Shown here in pieces: positions 60,580-64,000 of a DNA stretch of 64,000 bases; position 1 is the stretch's first letter; every line of letters starts with the position of its first letter. The stretch lies in contig JARYGU010000005.1 of the NCBI GenBank assembly GCA_033795365.1, positions 62,001-126,000 on the forward strand, written 5' to 3'. This DNA comes from JARYGU01 sp033795365. GTDB lineage: Bacteria > Pseudomonadota > Alphaproteobacteria > Rhizobiales > Rhizobiaceae. The position numbers were made by a program, and so were the translations under genes. The notes beneath the pieces were generated by a model. The model saw nothing but the letters and a program-made list of their open reading frames with translations, was not told the origin of the DNA and searched no databases.

Positions 60580-60920
60580 GCCGGACGGAGGAATACAAAA
60601 GATATCACCGGTCGGCTGCCGCCCCTCACTTGCCGCCGGTGTGTGACGCGTATCGCGAATGATCCGCGCCCAGCCCCCGCCGCTTACCCTTGTCGGCGGG
60701 GGCTTTTTTTGTCCGTTTTTCCCGCGGTAACGATGCCGCCGAGCCGGCGAATGCGAAAATGCCGCAGCGCGCGAGATTGTCGCGGTGTGACAACCTGCCG
60801 GGCGGACGCCGATTGACCTTTGCCTGCATTGCGCCACATTCCTTCCACGGTCGAGACGTTGCGCCTTCGCAAGATCCGACCGCTCCGGCTGCGGATCGCC
60901 GGCCGAGGAAAGGAAGCCTG
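60580..60920. other. Intergenic region between DUF680 genes and cydA
   Basis: 341 bases. The terminator at 60672-60710 occupies the middle. The right half should carry the oxidase promoter; I find no FNR-type (TTGAT-N4-ATCAA) box or clear hexamer pair. Confidence 0.5.
60672..60710 (+). terminator. Strong intrinsic terminator after the DUF680 genes
   Basis: An 11-base perfect GC stem (AGCCCCCGCCG / CGGCGGGGGCT) with an 11-base loop, directly followed by seven T. It is the clearest rho-independent terminator in the window and ends plus-strand transcription before cydA. Confidence 0.9.
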
Positions 60921-62342
60921 ATGTTCGACAATCTGGACGCCACCCTTCTTGCCCGTTTCCAGTTCGCCTTCACGGTATCCTTCCACATCATCTTTCCTGC
61001 CTTTTCGATCGGGCTGGCGAGCTATCTTGCGGTTCTCGAAGGCCTATGGCTGTGGACGAAGGACGAGGTCTATCTCGCCCTCTTCAATTTCTGGAAGACG
61101 ATCTTCGCGCTCGCCTTCGGAATGGGCGTGGTCTCCGGCATCGTCATGTCCTACCAGTTCGGCACGAACTGGGCGGTGTTCTCCGACAAGGCCGGCCCCG
61201 TGATCGGGCCGCTGATGGGCTACGAGGTTCTGACGGCGTTCTTCCTTGAGGCAGGCTTTCTCGGCGTCATGCTCTTCGGCCTCAACCGCGTCGGCCACAA
61301 GCTGCATTTCTTCGCCACATGCATGGTCGCCTTCGGCACGCTGATCTCCGCCACCTGGATTCTTGCCGTCAATTCGTGGATGCAGACGCCCGCGGGCTTC
61401 GCGATGAACGACGTCGGCCAGTTCGTTCCCGTCGACTGGTGGGCGATCGTCTTCAATCCCTCCTTCCCCTACCGCCTCGTCCACATGGTGCTTGCCGCCT
61501 ATCTGACGACCGCCTTCGTCGTCGGCGGCGTCGGGGCCTGGCACCTCATCAGGAACACCGCGCCGCGCCGTGCGAGGAAGATGTTCTCCATGGCCATGTG
61601 GATGGCCGCGATCGTCGCCCCCATCCAGATCTTCGCCGGAGACCTCCACGGCCTCAACACCCTGGAGCACCAGCCGGTCAAGGTCATGGCGATGGAGGGG
61701 CATTACGACAGCCACCCCGACGGTGCGCCGCTGATCCTTCTCGGCATCCCGAACACCGACGAAAAGCGCATCGACTACGCGATCCAGATCCCGAAACTTT
61801 CAAGCCTCATCCTCAAGCACGACCTCAATGCGCCGCTCGACGGGCTGGACACCGTGCCGGACGATCTCCACCCGCCGGTCTTCATCGTCTTCTGGTCGTT
61901 CCGGATCATGGTCGCGATCGGCTTCGCCATGCTCGGCATCGGGCTCTGGTCGCTCTGGTGTCGCTGGCGCGGGACGCTTGCGACGAACGGGTGGCTGCAT
62001 CGCACCGCCGTCCTCATGGGACCTGCCGGCTTTGTCGCGGTGCTGGCCGGCTGGGTGACGACCGAAGTCGGACGACAACCGTTCACGGTCTACGGACATC
62101 TGAGGACAGCCGAATCCATCTCGCCGATCGACGCGCCCGCCGTCGCCACCTCGCTGATCGCCTTCATCATCGTCTATTTCCTCGTCTTCGGTGCCGGCAC
62201 CTTCTACATTCTGCGCCTGATGGGACGGCTGCCCCGCGATCCCCAGCCGGACCTCGAAGACGGGCCGATCCGCACGGCCGGTATTACACCTGCACCCTCG
62301 GTTGCCGGGAAAATCAAAGGGAGCGACCGTCATGGACATTGA
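60921..62342 (+). CDS. cydA: Cytochrome bd-type quinol oxidase subunit I (cyanide-insensitive CioA type)
   Basis: A 473-residue inner-membrane protein with about nine spans. The haem-ligand His is H22 in FAFTVSFHIIFPAFSIGL; GDLHGLNTLEHQPVKVMAME and WVTTEVGRQPF are conserved. The length and short Q-loop fit the cyanide-insensitive (Cio) subgroup. The oxidase reduces oxygen with quinol at high affinity. GGAA lies five bases upstream of ATG 60921. Confidence 0.93.
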   Translation: MFDNLDATLLARFQFAFTVSFHIIFPAFSIGLASYLAVLEGLWLWTKDEVYLALFNFWKTIFALAFGMGVVSGIVMSYQFGTNWAVFSDKAGPVIGPLMGYEVLTAFFLEAGFLGVMLFGLNRVGHKLHFFATCMVAFGTLISATWILAVNSWMQTPAGFAMNDVGQFVPVDWWAIVFNPSFPYRLVHMVLAAYLTTAFVVGGVGAWHLIRNTAPRRARKMFSMAMWMAAIVAPIQIFAGDLHGLNTLEHQPVKVMAMEGHYDSHPDGAPLILLGIPNTDEKRIDYAIQIPKLSSLILKHDLNAPLDGLDTVPDDLHPPVFIVFWSFRIMVAIGFAMLGIGLWSLWCRWRGTLATNGWLHRTAVLMGPAGFVAVLAGWVTTEVGRQPFTVYGHLRTAESISPIDAPAVATSLIAFIIVYFLVFGAGTFYILRLMGRLPRDPQPDLEDGPIRTAGITPAPSVAGKIKGSDRHGH

Positions 62343-63336
62343 CCTTGCCTTCATCTGGGCCGCCGTCATCGCCTTCGCCGTCCTTGCCTATGTCATCCTC
62401 GACGGCTTCGATCTCGGCGTCGGCATTCTCTTTCCCTTCTTCAAGGAGAAGCGCGACCGCGACGTCATGATGAATTCCGTCGCGCCGGTCTGGGACGGCA
62501 ACGAGACCTGGCTGGTGCTCGGCGGCGGCGGCCTCATGGCCGTCTTCCCCCTCGCCTATGCCACCATCCTGCCGGCGCTCTACGTGCCGCTGATTGCCAT
62601 GCTGCTCGGCCTCATCTTCCGCGGCGTCGCCTTCGAATACCGCTGGCGGACGAAGCGCGGCGAGTTCCTCTGGAATGGCGCGTTCGCCGGCGGGTCCATG
62701 GTCGCCGCCTTTTCGCAAGGGCTGGCGCTTGGCGCGCTCGTCCAGGGAATCCCCGTCGAAAACCGCGCCTATACGGGCGGCTGGTGGGATTGGCTCACGC
62801 CCTTTTCGATCGCGACGGGAATAGCGCTGCTGATCGGCTATGCGCTTCTCGGCGCAACATGGCTGGTGATGAAAACAACGGGAGAACTCGCCGAGCGTGC
62901 CCGCATCTTCGCCCTCAGGGCTGCCGTCGGCACGCTCGCCGCGATGGGCGTGTTCAGCCTCTGGACACCTTTCCTCGAGCCGCTCTATCTCGAGCGGTGG
63001 TTCGGCTGGCCGACTGCCGTCTTCAGCTTCGTCGTGCCGCTTCTTGTGCTCGGCTGCTTTGCGCTTCTCCTGCGCGGCCTGCGGACAAGCCATGACACGC
63101 AGCCCTTCATCGCCGCACTCGGGCTCTTTGTTCTGGGCTTTGCCGGCATCGGCATCAGTTTCTATCCCTATATCGTGCCGACCTCGGTGACGATTTGGGA
63201 CGCCGCTGCGCCCGACGAAAGCCTCGCCTTCCTGCTCGTCGGCGCCCTCGTGCTCGTTCCGATCATCCTTGTCTATACCGGCTATGCCTACTGGGTCTTC
63301 CGCGGCAAGGTCGATCCGGAGGAGGGATATCACTGA
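62332..63336 (+). CDS. cydB: Cytochrome bd-type quinol oxidase subunit II
   Basis: A 334-residue membrane protein with eight or nine spans. VILDGFDLGVGILFPF near the N-terminus and VAPVWDGNETWLVLGGGGLM are family signatures. The start overlaps cydA by eleven bases. It forms the heterodimer with subunit I. Confidence 0.93.
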   Translation: MDIDLAFIWAAVIAFAVLAYVILDGFDLGVGILFPFFKEKRDRDVMMNSVAPVWDGNETWLVLGGGGLMAVFPLAYATILPALYVPLIAMLLGLIFRGVAFEYRWRTKRGEFLWNGAFAGGSMVAAFSQGLALGALVQGIPVENRAYTGGWWDWLTPFSIATGIALLIGYALLGATWLVMKTTGELAERARIFALRAAVGTLAAMGVFSLWTPFLEPLYLERWFGWPTAVFSFVVPLLVLGCFALLLRGLRTSHDTQPFIAALGLFVLGFAGIGISFYPYIVPTSVTIWDAAAPDESLAFLLVGALVLVPIILVYTGYAYWVFRGKVDPEEGYH

Positions 63337-63449
63337 TGGCGTTTCCCCCTGCCGCCCGCCGGCTCCTGTGGTTCTTCGGGCTCTGGCTTCTCGGGGTCGT
63401 GACCGTTTCGATCGTTGGGCTGGCGATCAAGCTCGCCCTTGGCGCTTGA
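63336..63449 (+). CDS. DUF2474 small membrane subunit of the bd oxidase
   Basis: 37 residues with one membrane span (about 10-32, LLWFFGLWLLGVVTVSIVGLAIK). Its first base is the last base of the cydB stop (TGATGG), the usual arrangement for CydX-like accessory subunits. DUF2474 peptides accompany Cio-type oxidases and probably stabilise the complex. Confidence 0.85.
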   Translation: MAFPPAARRLLWFFGLWLLGVVTVSIVGLAIKLALGA

Positions 63450-63711
63450 AAAGATAAGAATATGCGTAATAGCTAAGCTTCGCTCAAGCTTGAACAGTTA
63501 GATCTCTGCCTGCCCGCAGCGAACCGGACGAAACGGAGACAGGACCGCACCCTACTCCGTTTTTTTCAGGTCCGCGCGGGCAAGGACCCGGCCGGGCCTA
63601 TCCTTTTCCTCGACGATGCCGCCGGCGCAAATGCGCGCAGGCGGCTCTTTCGGCTTTCCTCCCGACACGACCTTTGTTAGAGCCTTGCGCAACCGAAAGG
63701 AACGCAAAGCA

Positions 63712-64000
63712 ATGGTCAAGTCTGCAGCCGAGTGCGCCACGATGGAGGAAATCCGCGAGAATATCGACAGGATCGACGCGGGCCTCATGGCGCTTTTCGC
63801 CGAACGCTGGAGCTTCATCAGCCGTGCTGCCGAGATCAAGAGCGGCCTGGGCCTCAAGGCGGACATTCCCGCCCGCGTCGAGGAGGTCAAGGCCAATGCC
63901 CGCAGGAACGCCCTTGAAAATGGGCTCGAGGCGGGCTTCTACGAGGATCTCTGGGAAAGACTGATCCGCTATTCGATCGAGCACGAAAAGCGCGTCCTCG
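63712..64000 (+). CDS. Chorismate mutase (AroQ/PchB-like), cut by window edge
   Basis: At least 96 codons, open at the right edge. The helical AroQ pattern is visible: IRENIDRIDAGLMALFAERWSF, AAEIKSGLGLKADIPARVEEV and FYEDLWERLIRYSIEHE. Small stand-alone mutases of this type convert chorismate to prephenate or act as isochorismate-pyruvate lyases. AAGGAA lies upstream of ATG 63712. The 262-base gap before it shows no other gene. Confidence 0.85.
   Translation, partial: MVKSAAECATMEEIRENIDRIDAGLMALFAERWSFISRAAEIKSGLGLKADIPARVEEVKANARRNALENGLEAGFYEDLWERLIRYSIEHEKRVL

Overview
The window is GC-rich chromosomal DNA from an alphaproteobacterium of the Rhizobiaceae (a Sinorhizobium/Ensifer, Shinella or Rhizobium relative). 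The evidence is the icpA-cheS-cheY1-cheA start of a Sinorhizobium-type chemotaxis operon, the rhaRSTPQUK / rhaDI rhamnose locus known from Rhizobium leguminosarum, the murA-DUF2948-hisD-UPF0262-phosphatase-infA-maf-yacG-tRNA-Phe block, DUF680 secreted peptides and a RIME-like repeat. There is no rRNA, CRISPR array, transposase or phage gene in view.

Layout. 1-2799 (minus): beginning of the che operon, with cheA cut by the left edge. 3375-14216: complete L-rhamnose uptake and catabolism, with a minus-strand importer/kinase arm and a plus-strand rhaDI arm diverging from a symmetric operator. 14316-16029: small membrane protein, FhuF ferric-siderophore reductase behind an iron-responsive box, and a membrane-anchored Pro/Thr-rich protein. 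16174-28145 (minus): a tightly packed eleven-gene operon that joins an RbsABC-type sugar importer and sugar-modifying enzymes to a CoA-transferase, an enoyl-CoA hydratase and a cytoplasmic solute-binding-protein homologue; a LacI regulator diverges at 28456. I cannot match it to a described pathway and regard it as the best candidate for something new. 29636-36466: membrane protein, tRNA-Thr, the conserved housekeeping block and tRNA-Phe. 36467-38142: a short patch of less typical genes next to tRNA-Phe. 38311-50037: D-apiose catabolism (importer, dehydrogenase, lactonase, oxidoisomerase, kinase and a RuBisCO-like protein) under a GntR/FCD regulator whose probable operator occurs at two promoters. 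50206-59111: an arginine-like amino-acid module (AruI-like decarboxylase, AruH-like aminotransferase, TetR regulator, deiminase-fold hydrolase, polar amino-acid ABC importer, M20 hydrolase). 59494-60579: four tandem DUF680 secreted peptides. 60921-63449: cyanide-insensitive (bd-type) quinol oxidase with a 37-residue accessory protein. 63712-end: start of a chorismate mutase.

Working together. Most of the window is scavenging of plant-derived carbon: three separate RbsABC-type importers (rhamnose, an unknown sugar or polyol, apiose) and one amino-acid importer, each beside its own catabolic enzymes and its own regulator (DeoR, LacI, GntR, TetR). In all four the solute-binding-protein gene is followed by an intercistronic stem-loop, which probably sets binding protein in excess over the membrane subunits. 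L-rhamnose and D-apiose are both pectin sugars, which fits a plant-associated or rhizosphere bacterium.
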